A DNA stretch of 64,000 bases from the NCBI RefSeq assembly GCF_000189635.1, contig NW_002476246.1, forward strand, positions 1-64,000, in the 5' to 3' direction. The notes below the pieces were generated by a model, which saw only the letters and a list, made by a program, of their open reading frames with translations, did no database searches and was not told where the DNA came from. The DNA comes from Tetrahymena thermophila SB210 (lineage: Eukaryota > Ciliophora > Oligohymenophorea > Hymenostomatida > Tetrahymenidae). The translations under genes were made by a program, and so were the position numbers. Shown here piece by piece: positions 1 through 12,700 of this stretch (position 1 is the first letter of the stretch; each line of letters opens with the position of its first letter).

Positions 1-188
1 CCAACCCCAACCCCAACCCCAACCCCAACCCCAACCCCAACCCCAACCCCAACCCCAACCCCAACCCCAACCCCAACCCCAACCCCAACCCCAACCCCAA
101 CCCCAACCCCAACCCCAACCCCAACCCCAACCCCAACCCCAACCCCAACCCCAACCCCAACCCCAACCCCAACCCCAACCCCAACCCC
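1..188. repeat. Macronuclear telomere, (CCCCAA)n
   Basis: About 31 uninterrupted copies of CCCCAA run from the first base to position 188, followed at once by AT-rich DNA. This is the C-rich strand of the Tetrahymena-type telomere, read 5' to 3' into the chromosome, so the window begins at a left chromosome end. No degenerate subtelomeric copies follow. Confidence 0.98.
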
Positions 189-1420
189 TATAAAAATATA
201 TAAATTATTCCTATCAATATTTACCAGTAAATATGCTTCTGTAAAATTTTTCAATTATAAAAAATTTAGAAAATTAATTGATTAACTAAAAATAAAAATA
301 ATCAAACTTTTAAATCTTTGAAGGGTTTATATTATTATATTATGTTCTATTGATGAAAAATATTCATTGATTCTTCCTCCTAGAAAATTCATTTAAATAT
401 TTTCAATTCGTTGTATATTTTTTTACTTTTTAATTTCAATCAAGTTCATAATAACATAATTAATTAATTAATTAACTAACTAATTTTTAATGTTTACTAT
501 TTAATAAATTTATTTTTGTAAAATAATTCTATTAAAATTTGATTTTTTTTGGCAGCCACATATATATTTTTTTTTAATAGCTAGTATTTTCATTAGTAAA
601 TATAAACTTAAAGATTAATCGATTATATTTTCACTCCAAAAAATTTCATAAAATAAACATCTCTTGTTTTCTTGATTAAAAAAGTAAATTTTACTATTAA
701 ATCAAAATTAATTTAAGGATCTATCTAGAAAGAGGTAGTTTAAAAATGAGTAAATTGCAAAATTTTTTAAATCAATTTTATATTTTGCTCTATGTAAATA
801 AGAGTCATTTAGAAAATAAAAAATGTTTTAAGTATAATTAAAATGGTATTAACTATAAAGTTTATCAAATTAAAGCCTAACTGATTAATAATCTAAATCC
901 AAAAATACAAAATACAAAGAAAATGAAAAGTATATTTCATCCATCATTCATAATTTGCTGAATAAATTAATTAAATAGAAATTCTCATTTTTTTAAATGT
1001 ACTTTTTTAGTTGAAATTAAGTTAGTTAGATAGATAGATAGATAGATAGATAGATGGATAAAAAAAGAAGGATATATAAATGAATTTTGTTTATTATCTA
1101 AACATAATTATATAAAGTTTAACAATCAATTTAATGATTTTGTTCATTTAAAAATTTTGAGAAGAAAAGGAGGGTTTTGTTTAAATATATTTTTTATTAA
1201 TTAATATAAAATAAAATAAACATTCAAATATTTTCATAAAAAATATTCATTTCATTAACAAAATTAGAACATTAAAAATCGTAACCTTTAAAAGCATTCA
1301 TATTTTATTATTTATCAACTTTATGATTATTTATTTTTAAATTTAAATGTTAATTAGACTAATCTTTTAAATTATAAAAAAAATATCTATCATTATTTAT
1401 TGAATGCCCTAAGTATAATT
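189..1420. other. Subtelomeric AT-rich intergenic DNA
   Basis: No open frame with coding character is seen on either strand. It contains a GATA microsatellite near 1025-1057. Similarity to the 24.5-28 kb gene copy begins only at about 1405, so the 5' edge of the duplicated segment lies just before 1420. Confidence 0.6.
1025..1057. repeat. (GATA)n microsatellite
   Basis: Six to seven consecutive GATA units, one ending in GATG. Similar GATA runs occur at 44038-44070 and 53368-53380. Confidence 0.9.
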
Positions 1421-4203
1421 ATGGAGAACATAATTTTCATTGGTGATAATCAGTATCAGCTTAGTTTTCAAGCAGATTTCTCTTCAATTCAATTGATAGA
1501 TGTAAAATACTTATAAAATTATTCATTCTTAAATTTTTTTAAAATATAAAAGGAAAAGTACAGTATTTATCTAATCAAATAAAATATGTGTAAAGTTTAG
1601 TTATCAGATGGTAAATTTAGTATAATTAGCACTATTCAAAATGTTTATGAAAACATTTCTGACGTTATTGAATTTTATGAGGTTAATTTATTTTTTAAAA
1701 TTATTATGAAATTTAATTTATTTTCATCCATCAATAACTTATTTATTTTCATCCATCAATAACTTATTTATTTTCATCCATCAATAACTTATTTATTTAT
1801 TTTTTAATTAAATTGAAAAGTTGAATATTTATTTATTAAAACATAGATATCAGTTATATTTGTCTAAGTTATTAATTCAGATTAATTTCAATTTTATAAT
1901 GCTTAGAATTTTAATTAGATTTAAATTGTTGGTGATTCGTTTGCATCCTTAACAAAAAATCATACATATTTCTAATATCTAGTAAATTTTTTAAATGCGG
2001 CTTATTAAATATATTTATTTTAAAATCTAAAATAAGAATTTTCTTTGGGTTTACAACTCCTATTACGAACTAAAATATAATCCTCAATAATGCAAAATAT
2101 AAGTCAAAGCTACCATAGGAAGTATAGTTGATATCAACTTCAAATTCTTCAATGATTTTAGGTTTTATAAAGTAATTTAGTTTCTTTTTTTAAGCAAAAA
2201 CTAAGATTGTATATAAATATTAATGCAAAGGTATTTACCTATTTTGTTAGAGACATATCATCAAGCTTAACGTATTTAAATTCTGTTTAAATAATGTATA
2301 ACATGATTCCAGGTTGCTCTCAGTCTGGTTAGCTATTAAGCTGCTCTTCTTGTTAACCTTATTACTATTTAAAAAATGGGTAATGTGTACCTTCTTCTTC
2401 AGACCATTATTTTGTACAGTAATAAAAAAAACAATTTAATTTTTTAATAAAACTAATTATAGATTGAGCTTGGAGTATTTCAAATTTTTCTTTTTTTAAA
2501 AAACTTTACCTTTTCATTCAAAAATGAATAAATTATGTATTTCATTAAAGTTAAAAATTAAAAGACCAATTCAATTTATTTTTATTTTTGTAAAAGAGGA
2601 TAAAACTGTTAAAAATGCGATTAAACATGCTTGACTTGTAAGGATGCATCTCCCTCTAGTTGTTTAACATGTATTCCTGGTAGATATTTACTGCAGCAAG
2701 ATAACACATGTATCACTTGTGATTAAAATAGTGGATTTTTAATAAATGGTAGAAATTGCACTTGTTAAGATGGATATAGTTATCAAAATTCTAGTTGCTA
2801 AAAATTATACTTGGTCTATAAATCAGGATTCTCTACGGCTTTAATACAATAAATTTAATAATAAGTTAATATTTCAAGTAGGTCTTTATAAGCTACAACT
2901 ACATTTTTAAGCTTTCTTTAAAATATCCTGTCTTAATCTAGCTTTGGGATAGCTATAAACGGTTTAACTTGTATGAAACTGAGCTATTTGATTCTATTAA
3001 ATACTATTCTTCCAAATTAAATTTATGCTCCTTTGAATGAAATAAAAAGTAATCAAACAAAATTTTTAAATTTCATTAAATTAATTTTATTTATTTAAAA
3101 ACTAATTTTTTTATGGTAAAATTTAAATAGACTAATGTCCTCTAAAATAGTACAAATTTTTAAATGTGTTTGAGCCAGCAATTAATTAAAATTAAACTTA
3201 GTTTTAGAATTAGAGATATTCTCAATAAGATATCTCCTTCAACATAATCTATACTTCGGGATAAGCTATTACTTTATCGTTTATTTGCCTTTTTACTTTA
3301 GCATTATTTTATTTTTTAATAGAAAAATGCTAAATTTAAAAGGTTTAATCTGCTTCTAAAATAATTTATGATAAATTAATATCAAGCTTTGCTTTTCAAT
3401 TTTTGTAATTGGGTGGTTTATTTTTGGTTATAGGAATAAATTAATAAATAAAATAATTTTTCTTATAATTTGACAGCAATAGCATTGGGTTGCAAGTCAC
3501 TTACGTAATTCTTTTTGTTAGCTTTGTCTTCTTAGTGTTTTAATAATAATATATATGCATTAATCGAGAAAAATTTCATTAGAATCTGATAAATTTTAAT
3601 GAAATAACTAGAAAAAAAATCTAAAATGACACTATATCTGAATCAAGGCCCTGTAGAAATTTTATGATAATATACTTGATTTACGAATCTGTTTTTGTGC
3701 CTGCCTGTTTTATAACTTTCAGCGAATCTTGGATATCTGCAAGTATAGTTTCAATAATAATTTAATCAGCTTATTTTTGTATATTTATTTACTTGAAGCC
3801 CTTTCATTCTAAGTTGACTAATTTTTATTTTATTATTGATTCACTGTTATGGCTTTCTTTATTTGTTTAATATCTGATACTAAACATTGTAATTTCTAAT
3901 TTTGATATCAATGAAAAAGCTTAATTTTTAGATAACCTAAGTTATTCATTTATAATCACATTTTAATTAATACTTTTTGAGCTTACTATTTACATGATTT
4001 TAAATCTAATTTCAGAGTTTTACTAATTCATAATTAAAAAGAAAAATAAAAACTAAGATTAACTTATGAGCGAAGATAAGTTACTAGGTAAAATCAGTAA
4101 AATAGAAATATCAGAATAAGTATTAGATTAAAATTTGTCCAAAATTTAATAATTAAGTTTGCAAAATTTTAATTACATAGGAATAACAAACTCTAAAAAA
4201 TGA
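1421..4203 (+). CDS. Furin-like Cys-rich multi-span membrane protein, 5'-truncated copy
   Basis: Seven exons: 1421-1501, 1559-1681, 1847-1981, 2037-2171, 2231-2418, 2597-3048, 3131-4203 (TGA). They sum to 2187 nt, 728 residues, with matching phases. Exons 5-6 carry furin/growth-factor-receptor-like cysteine repeats (GCSQSGQLLSCSSCQ, then GQNCQKCDQTCLTCKD and a CITC...CTC stretch). The last exon has about seven hydrophobic segments, e.g. ITLSFICLFTLALFYFLI and YVILFVSFVFLVF, so the C-terminal half is polytopic. It is a paralog of 24508-28023, with identical lengths for four internal exons, but it lacks that gene's first two exons and most of its third, including the hydrophobic N-terminus. The ATG at 1421 is internal relative to the full copy. 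The reading frame is intact, but the missing 5' end makes it a likely partial, possibly dead duplicate. Function unknown; a surface receptor role is only inference. Confidence 0.72.
1716..1790. repeat. Three exact 25-bp tandem repeats
   Basis: Unit atttattttcatccatcaat plus aactt, repeated at 1716, 1741 and 1766 without change, inside an intron of the 1421-4203 gene. The paralog at 25472-25582 has a single copy at the same place, so the expansion followed the gene duplication. Confidence 0.9.
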
Positions 4204-4647
4204 AATTAATAAAGTTCAGAATAATAAACTTTTGTATGAATGAATATTTATCTGTTTTATAAATAAATTTAAATTAAATATTTCTTTCTTGATATATAAT
4301 TAAAATAAATATATAAATATAAGATAATAGATATTTTAAAAAATTTAAAATCATTTTTACTAAATATAAATATGAAATTAAGCAGACTGAATTTTTTTTT
4401 ATAATAAAATATTTTATAAATTTTTAAATTAAAGTTAATGTAATTAATTACAATATTTTTTTCAATATTTACCCATCCCTACATAATTCCAATAAAATTT
4501 AAATAGAAATATTAAGATTTAATAATTAATTTTGCACTATTTTTATCCAAATAAATTTCTAAGAAAAGTAAATTTACTTTTTAAATTTTACAATTTATTA
4601 AACTTTCATAGATTTTTAATCAATATTTCTAAAGAAAAATAAAATAA
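4204..4647. other. Intergenic DNA holding the upstream region of the first LRR gene
   Basis: AT-rich, no ORF. The first ~80 bases still match the 3' flank of the paralogous furin-like gene (28024-28075). The stretch around 4495-4540 is a block conserved upstream of other LRR genes. Confidence 0.6.
4475..4545 (+). promoter_or_regulatory. Conserved upstream block of LRR genes (copy 1)
   Basis: Contains CCTACATAATTCC followed by taaatagaaatattaagatt and taataattaat, about 105-170 nt before the ATG at 4648. The same order of words recurs before five other LRR genes. It may hold the promoter or simply be hitch-hiking duplicated flank. Confidence 0.45.
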
Positions 4648-7600
4648 ATGAATTAAGAAAAAAAATATTTCCACAATTTAGAAGAAGTAATTTTTTATTT
4701 TTGTATGAGCATTATTTAAATTTATTTTTATTAACAAAAAAGTTTTTAAACTCTTCACTTTAATCTCATTAGGCTCTCTTTATAACTCTGTTCTATATTT
4801 ATTCAATTTATTAATGTTTTTTTATATTTAATTTTCAAGTTATTTAGAATATATTTTTCTCAAAGAAATTCTCATTAATAATCAAAAATTAATTTTGATT
4901 TATTGAAATATTTTTTAATTATTTTCAGTTCGACCCATAATCTTTATTATTAATTATATATTTATTTAATATAATTTGATCATTTTTCTTCACTTTTTCC
5001 TTTTAACTAACTCATTAATTGAATATATTTTTTAAAATATTTTAAATGTAGAAAATAATTTAGTGATGAAAATGCATCAGGCTTAGGTTCTGGTTTATCA
5101 AATTGCACTAATCTATCTAATTTGACACTTGATCTAAGGTAAAAGCAGTTTATTTATTTGTTTTGTTTGGATTGTTATATTTTTAATTTAAAAAATTAAT
5201 TTAAAACAATTTGTACTTTTTTAAAAAAATTTATTTATTTATTAATAATTAATTTAATTTATTTTTATCTTTCTATTTAATTGTTTTTGTGTTTTTTTTC
5301 TTTCTCTGCTAATTTAACCCATTTTTACATTTTTAACTTTGAATTTAACTATTTCATATTTTTTCTTCAACATTTAAAAAGTTAGAATAAAATTAATGTT
5401 ATTGGCGCATCAGGCTTAGGCTTTGCTTTAGCAAATTGCACTAATCTCCAAAATTTAACACTTAATCTTCAGTAAAAATAGTTTATTTGTTTTAGATTGT
5501 GATAAAAAAAAATGAATTTAAAACAAACAATATTGCTTTTTTAATTAATTTATTAGCTTTTTATTTTATTGATTTTTTTTTTTTCGATATTTGGAAAGTG
5601 GCAATTAAATTGGTGCAATTGGTACATTAGGTTTATGTTCTGCTTTAGCAAATTCCACTAATCTATCAAATTTGACACTCGATCTTAGGTAAAAACAGTT
5701 TATTTGTTTTGGATTTTAATATTTTTTAATGTAAATATAAATTTAAGACAAAAATTTTTTTAATTTATTTATTTATTAGCTTTTTATTTTTATTCTAATT
5801 ATGTTTTTTCTTCTTCTTTCTTTGTAAATTTATATCATTAAAAAAAAATTTTTTTTGATTATTAATTAATTTGTTTCTTATTTATTATTTCATATTTTTC
5901 TTAATTTTTTCTTACTAACTAACTTTTGAATTATTTTTTTTTCTTCAATATTTAAAAAGTTAGAATAAAATTGCCGATGAAGGAGCATCGGGCTTAGGAT
6001 GTACTTTAGTAAATTGCATTAATCTCTCAAATTTGACACTTTTACTCTCGTAAAAAGAGCTTATTTATTTTGGATTGTTGTGATGTTTTTGAGTATGAAA
6101 AAGAATTTAAAACAACTACCTCTTTTATTTATTTTTTTATATACTAGCTATTATTTGGTTTATTTTTATTTTTTTTTATGTTTATATTTTTTTACTTTCT
6201 TTGTTTATTTAACTCATATTTAATTCATCTTTTTTTATTTCATATTTTACTTCATTTTATCCTTCTAACTAACTAAATTACTAATTAATTAATTTTAACT
6301 TTTTCATCAATATTTAAAAAGGTGGAATGAAATTAGTGCAATTGGTGCATCAAGTTTAGGTTCTGCTTTAGCAAATTCCACTAATATCTCAAATTTGACA
6401 CTTGAACTTCAGTAAAAATAGCTTATTTGTTCTTTGATTTTGATATTTTTTAATATAGAAATTAATTTAAAACAACATAGCTAACTCTTTTTATTTATTT
6501 ATTTATTAGCTTTTTTACTTGATTTATTTTAATTTTTAATTCTGGTGTTTATTTCTTCTATCTTTGTTAATTTAACACCATTTTTCATTTAAAATATTTC
6601 TTTTATTATCAATTTATTATATTATTATTTCAGATTTTTTTCATTCTTACTAATTTTTTATTTTTTCTAATATCTAAAAAGGAACAATATAATAGGTCCA
6701 ATTGGTGCTTCAGGCTTAGGTTCTAGTTTAGCAAATTACACTAATTTAACAAATTTGGCACTTGATCTTTAGTAAAAACAGTTTATTTGTTTTAAATAGT
6801 GCTATTTTTAAAATAAAAATGAATTTAAAACAATACAGCTGACTTTTTTAATTTATTTTTTTTATTTATTTAGATTTTATTTTTGATTCTTTGTTAATAT
6901 AACTTATTTTTTCATTTGAAACTTTTATATTATTATTAATGAATTTGTTTCTTATTGTTTGATATTTTTTCATTACTTTATCCTTCCTTCTAACTATTTA
7001 GTTTATAATACTTCTTTTTTAATTATTTAAAAAGTAGAAATTAAATTGGTGACGAAGGTGCATCAGGTTTAGGTTCTGGTTTAGCAAATTGCACTAATCT
7101 CTCAAATTTGACACTTAAACTTGAGTAAAAACAATTTTATATTTGTATTGATAAAGATTTTTAAAAAAATAAATTTAAAACAAAATAACTCTTTTAATTA
7201 ATTTACTAATATTTTATTTAATCTATTTTTCTTTTTGATTTTTATCCTGCTTCTGTTTTTTTTTTTGTTAATTTAACTCATACTTACATTTTCAACTTTT
7301 GCTTTTTAAATTATTTTCTTATTTTTGCTTCATTTTTTTCCTTCTAACAAATCAATTTAATATTTTTTCTTTTATATTTAAAAAGGTGGAATGATATTAG
7401 TGCTACTGGTGCATCTGGCTTAGGTTTTGCTTTATCAAATTGCACTAATCTCTTAAATTTAACACTTGATCTTCAGTAAAAACAGCAATTTAAAAAAAAA
7501 TAAATTTAAAACAATATGGCAACTCTTTTAAAATATTTATTTGCTTTTATTTGATTTAATTTTATTTTCAATATTATTATGATTGTTTTTTTTCTTATTT

Positions 7601-8381
7601 ATTAATTTAATTGATTTTTTTTACATTTTCAACTTATGCTTTGAATAATAATTAGTACATTCCTTATTATTTCATTTTTTTTTATTTTATTTTTCTTTTA
7701 GCTAGCTAACTAATTAAGTAATTATATATTTATTCTTCATTATTTAAAAAGGGAAAATGAAATTGGCGATGAAGGTATATTAGGCTTAAGTTCTGCCTTA
7801 GGAAATTGCAAATATCTCTCAAATTTGACACTTGATCTTAGGTAAAAACAGTTTATTTGTTTGGATTATTATATATTCGAAAATAAAAATGAATAGTATA
7901 ACCAATAACTCATTTTTTAATTTTCAACTTTTTTTGATTATTAATGAATTCGCTTCTTATTATTTCATTTTTTTTCTTAATAATAAATTAATATTTTTCT
8001 TCAATATTAACAAAGATGGAATAAAATTAGTGCAATTGGTACATCAAGCTTAGAATTTGGTTTAGCAAATTGCAGTAATCTCTAAAATTTGACACTTGAT
8101 CTTCGGTAAAAACAGTTTATTTGTTTTGAATTATGATACTTTTTAACATAAAAATGAATTTAAAGCAATATAATTTTCTAATTTTTTTATTTTATTTATC
8201 AAATTTTTACTTTTATAATTTTATTTTTATTTATTAATTTAAATATTTTATACTATTTAATTTTTTATACATCCTAAATTATATTAAAAGTGCAAATGAA
8301 ATCGATAAATCATTATTACTGAAAGTTAAAAGATAATATCTTAAATAAAAAAGATTAGTTGTCTTTGAATTTTTCTAATGA
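4648..8381 (+). CDS. LRR cassette protein 1 (10 LRR exons)
   Basis: Thirteen exons: 4648-4686, 4743-4789, 5052-5138, 5382-5471, 5599-5688, 5960-6049, 6322-6411, 6682-6771, 7035-7124, 7386-7475, 7752-7841, 8016-8105, 8291-8381 (TGA). They total 1074 nt, 357 residues. Exon 1 gives MNQEKKYFHNLEE; exon 2 gives FLNSSLQSHQ plus a short hydrophobic end. Each 87-90 nt exon codes one 29-30 residue LRR of the RNI-like kind, near NQIGDEGASGLGSGLANC followed by TNLSNLTLxL. The tail exon (ANEIDKSLLL..., KRLVVFEFFQ) is shared by the family. The exon 2 donor has moved: relatives read CTGAGGTATA where this gene has CTCTGTTCTATA, so GTTCTA is probably used, which keeps phase 2. No signal peptide or membrane span; presumably a cytosolic scaffold or recognition protein. 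Function unknown. Confidence 0.85.
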
Positions 8382-8754
8382 TGAAAAACAAGAAGTGAAA
8401 TGATAATTAAATATAAATATATATATTTGAATAATAAAATTAAATATATTTTATTATATAATATTTTGTAATAGGAAAATTTAACTTAAAATATCGATCG
8501 ATATATTTATTATTTTTATATTTCGTTTTGTTTAGGTGTGAATTGATATGAAATAGATTGATTATGATTGATGTTTATTGACGAGATCATTGATGATTAA
8601 AAACGATATTATTTTATATGTAATTAATTTTATAATATGTTTTTAAAAATGATATTAATTTTAAAAATTATTTTTTAGATATGGATAATTATGATAAAAA
8701 ATTATTTTTTTACTTTTTTTCCTACCCCAGAAGTACACACATTTACAACTGAAT
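8382..8754. other. 3' flank of LRR gene 1
   Basis: AT-rich. The portion around 8440-8520 (tataatattttgtaataggaaa, cgatcgatatatttattatt) resembles the 3' flanks after 43944, 49012 and 52319, so flanks were copied with the genes. No ORF. Confidence 0.55.
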
Positions 8755-8967
8755 TCATACACTTTTCTGTAGCCTCAAGTACCTTATAACAAAATGATAG
8801 AAATCCCTGTCTGCTTAGCTTTCTTCTATTTGTTCATGAAAATTATCAGGAATACCTCTTAGTATGAGTTTACGCTCATCTTTGCATTCTTCTTCCATTC
8901 TTTAGCACTTTTTTCCCTTACTTAATCTCTGAAGTTACTAAAAAAAGCTTTAAATTATTTGTACCAT
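8755..8967 (-). pseudogene. Coding-like 70-residue fragment
   Basis: Read on the minus strand from an ATG at 8967 to TGA at 8755. It is richer in charged residues and GC than the surroundings: KKCQRMEEECKDERK, then LILRGIPDNFHEQIEESQ, then ADRDFYHFVIRYLRL. The word L-I-L-R-G-I-P followed by acidic residues recalls the RNA-binding segment of LINE ORF1 proteins, but the fragment is short and the match is only by eye. It lies tail-to-tail between two LRR genes. It could be a relic of a retroelement or an exon of an unrecognised gene. Confidence 0.35.
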
Positions 8968-9755
8968 AACCTCGTTAACTCGCAACCCGCAAATACAAAA
9001 AATTTTTCGAGTTATTGAGGTGTAAATTTTTGGTAAGAATTAATTAACAAGTAAAAAGTTGATATGGATCTGTTCTCTTACAATCTAATATATAATTAAT
9101 TATATGGTAATTATTCAATTTACTATTTATTATCATCTAAAATTAAAAAATATTTTTTCTTATAATATTCATAAGAAATTTTTTCAATCAAAATTTTATT
9201 AATTTTTATTATAAAGCCTTAATGAACAGTTTTATTTTTATTATTATTACACAAAAAAATACTATGAGCTTTCTAATAAACTGAAATGTTCCTAAATATT
9301 TAAAATGTTTTAAATATTTTATATTTATTGTAATTTTTATTTACCCTTTGCTTGTGTTTAAAAAATTTTGGTTTCCTATTATTAATAAATCTAATTTATA
9401 AATTTGATATTAAGCAAGCTTCATATTTAGGATACATTTATGTAATTTAATAAGATATAAAAAAATAATAGTGATTGATTATTAAAAGTGTTAATAGTTT
9501 TAGGTAAATACTGAAGACTGATTATAGAGAAATTAATTTATTTAAGTAAATTTAGTTTTTAAATTTTATTTTATTTAAAAAACTATTTATTAATATGAAG
9601 AGTTAATATTTATAATATAAAAATAATAATAAATCAATCTATATTTTAGATTAAATTCTCCTATTACAAAGTATTATAAAATAATACATATTATTTTCTA
9701 TTATTCAAATTTTTTATATTTAATCATCATTTTTTCACCTCTTTCTTGTTTTTCA
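8968..9755. other. Intergenic region between convergent LRR genes
   Basis: Starts with an imperfect inverted repeat (8970-8982, cctcgttaactcg, against 9008-9020, cgagttattgagg, 25-base loop) and then plain AT-rich DNA with no coding signal. Confidence 0.55.
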
Positions 9756-12700
9756 TCATGAGAAAATTTTAAAAACAACTAATTTTTGTTGTTTAAGGCA
9801 TTATTTTTATACTTCCAACAATAATGGTTTATTGTCTCCATTTGCACTTTAAATATTAATTAGAAAAAAAAAATTTAATATAAAAATTATATTTTAAATC
9901 TAAAGAAAAAAATTTAAAAAAAGTAAATCAAATAAATAAGTTAAAAGAGTTAGTTAGTTATTAAGTTTTAAATTCATTTTTATATTAAAAAATATCACAA
10001 TCCAAAACAAATAAAGTGTTTTGTTTTTACCGGAGATCAAGTGTCAAATTAGAGAGATTAGAGCAGTTTGCTAAAGCAGAGCTTAATCCTGATGTACCAA
10101 TTTCATCAATGTTATTCCACCTTTTACATATTTAAGAAAATATTAATTAATAAGTTAATCATAAGAAAAAATTGAAGAAAAAAATGAAATAATAAGAAAC
10201 AAATTAATTAATAATCAAAACAAAAGTTGACAACAAAATGATGAGTTAAATTTACAAAGAAAGAAAAAAGATAAGCAGAATAAAAAAGAAATAAAATATC
10301 CAAAATAAACAAACTGTTTTTTACCTAAGATCAAGTTTCAAATTTGAAAGCTATGTGCAATTTTCTAAGGCAGAACCTAAGTAAGATGCACCTTCGCCGC
10401 CAATTCCATTTTATCTTTTTAAATATTGAAGAAAAAATATATAATTAATAACTTAGTTAGATGAAAAAGTGAAGAAAAAATATGAAATAATAAGAAATAA
10501 ATGTATTAGTTAATTATAAAAGGAAAAGTTGAAAATGTAAAAATGAGTTAAATTAAAAAATAAAAAAAAAGCATAAGCAGAACAATAAAGAAAAATAAAA
10601 AATCTAATAAATAAAAAAAAAGATTTAGTTGTTTATATTGTTTTTTAAATTCATTTTTATATTAAAAAATCGCTATATTTACTGAAGATCAAGACTTAAA
10701 CTTGAGAGATTATTGCAATTTACTAAAGCAGAACCTAAGCCTGATACTCCAGTTGCACCAATTTCATTCCACCTTTTTAAATATTAAAGAAAAAATATAG
10801 AGTTAATATGTTTGTTTGAAAGAAAAAAATGAAGCAAAGTTATGAGATAATAAGAAATGAGTTAACTAATTATTAAAAAAAGTAAAAATTGAAAATAAAA
10901 ATATCAGTTAAATTAACATAGAAAGGAAAAAAAGCAGAATCAAAATTAAAAATAAAAAATTATAAATTCAAATAAAAAATTAGTAAATAATTAAAAGAGT
11001 TGTAATGATTAAAAATTGTTTTTTAAATATCTTTATTAATACAAATAAAGTATTTTTACTGAAGATTAAGTGCCAAATTTGAGAGATTAGTGCAGTTTGC
11101 TAAAGCAGAACCTAAGCCTGATATACCAACAGCACCAATTTTATTGTAACTTTTTAAATATTGAAGAAAAAATAAAGATTTTATTGTTAGTTAGAATGAA
11201 AAAAATGAAAGAAAAAAATATGAAATAATAAGAGATTATTTAATAAATAAATAATAAAAGCAAAAATTGAAAATAAAAAAGTGAATTAAATTATTAAACA
11301 AGAAAAATAAACATAAGCTGAGTAAAAATTTAAAAGAAGAGTAAATAAAAAGCTAATAAATAAATAAAAGAGATATCACAATCCAAAACAAATAAACTGT
11401 TTTTACTCAAGTTTAAGTGTCAAATTTGATAGATTAGCGCATTTTGCTAAAGCAGAACCTAAGCCTGATGCACCTTCATCACCAATTTAACTTCTACTTT
11501 TTAAATATTTAAAAAAATAAATATTATTAGCTAGTTAATTATCTAGAAGGAAAAAATTAAAAAAAAAATATCAAATAATAAGAAATGAATTTATTAGTAA
11601 TAAAAGAAAAGTTAATAATAAAAAATATATTATATTAACAAATAAATAAAAAAACTCCATTATAAAAATAAAAATAAATCAAATAAATAAATAAATAAGC
11701 TAAAAGATTGAGTTTAATTGTTTTGAATTTATTATTATTTTAAAAAATAAATTTCACTATCAAAACCAAATAAACTGTTATTACTAAAGATCAAGTGTCA
11801 AATTTGATAATTTAGTGGAATTTGCTAAAGCAATTCCTAAACCTTATGCACCAATTGCACCTATCACATTGTTCCTTTTTAGATATTAATGAAAAAATAT
11901 ATAAAATTAATTAATTATTTAGAAGGAAAAAATAAAGAAAAAATATGAAATAATAAGAAATAAATTAATAAAAATAGCAAAAATTAGAAATTAAAAAATG
12001 AGATAAATTAACAAAGAAGAAAAAAAAACAAACTGGATAAAAAGAAAAATAAATCAATTAAAAAGCTAATAAATAAATAAATAAATTAAAAAAGTTAGTT
12101 TGCTATATTGCTTTAAATTCATTTTTATATAAAAAAATATAACAATCCAAAACAAAACAAATAAACTGTTTTTACTGAAGATCAAGTGTCAAGTTTGAGA
12201 GATTAATGCAATTTGATAAAGTAGAACCTAAACCAGATACCCCAATTGCTCCAATTTCATTCCACCTTTTTAAATATTAATGAAAAAAGATATCATTTAT
12301 TAGTGTAAAAAAATTATTTTTTTCTAAAAATTTAATTTAATAATAGAATGACAGACAGACGGTATATGTTTTAAATTCATTTTAATATTAAAAAATCTCA
12401 AAATCCAAGCAAAAAAAATGTTTTTACTAGAGTGAAAGTGCCAAATTTGAGAGATTAATGCAATTTGCTAAAGCAGAACCTAAGTTTGGAGCACCTTCAT
12501 CGCCAATTTTATTCTCACTTTTTAAATATAAAAGAAAAAAATAAATTATTTGTTTGTTTGTTACTTAGAAGGAAAAAATGAAGAAAAAATATGAAATAAT
12601 AAGAAATTAATTAATTTATAATAAAATCAATTGTTAAAAATGAAAAAAATGAATTTAAATAACAAGAAAACAAAAAAAATAGTAGAATATAGAATAAAAA

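Noticed and set aside
2160-2235. A frameshift caused by a T-run difference between the two furin-like copies
   Set aside because: An intron at 2172-2230 (25907-25968 in the paralog), phase 0 in both, removes the run and restores agreement.
2463-2475. A 12-nt microexon in the 1421-4203 gene
   Set aside because: It is in frame, but a single intron from 2419 to 2596 gives the same phase and joins the cysteine repeats more simply; its conservation in the paralog reflects recent duplication.
7832-8053. A free-standing 73-residue gene using the standard code
   Set aside because: It joins an LRR exon end, the intron and the start of the next LRR exon; it is part of LRR gene 1.
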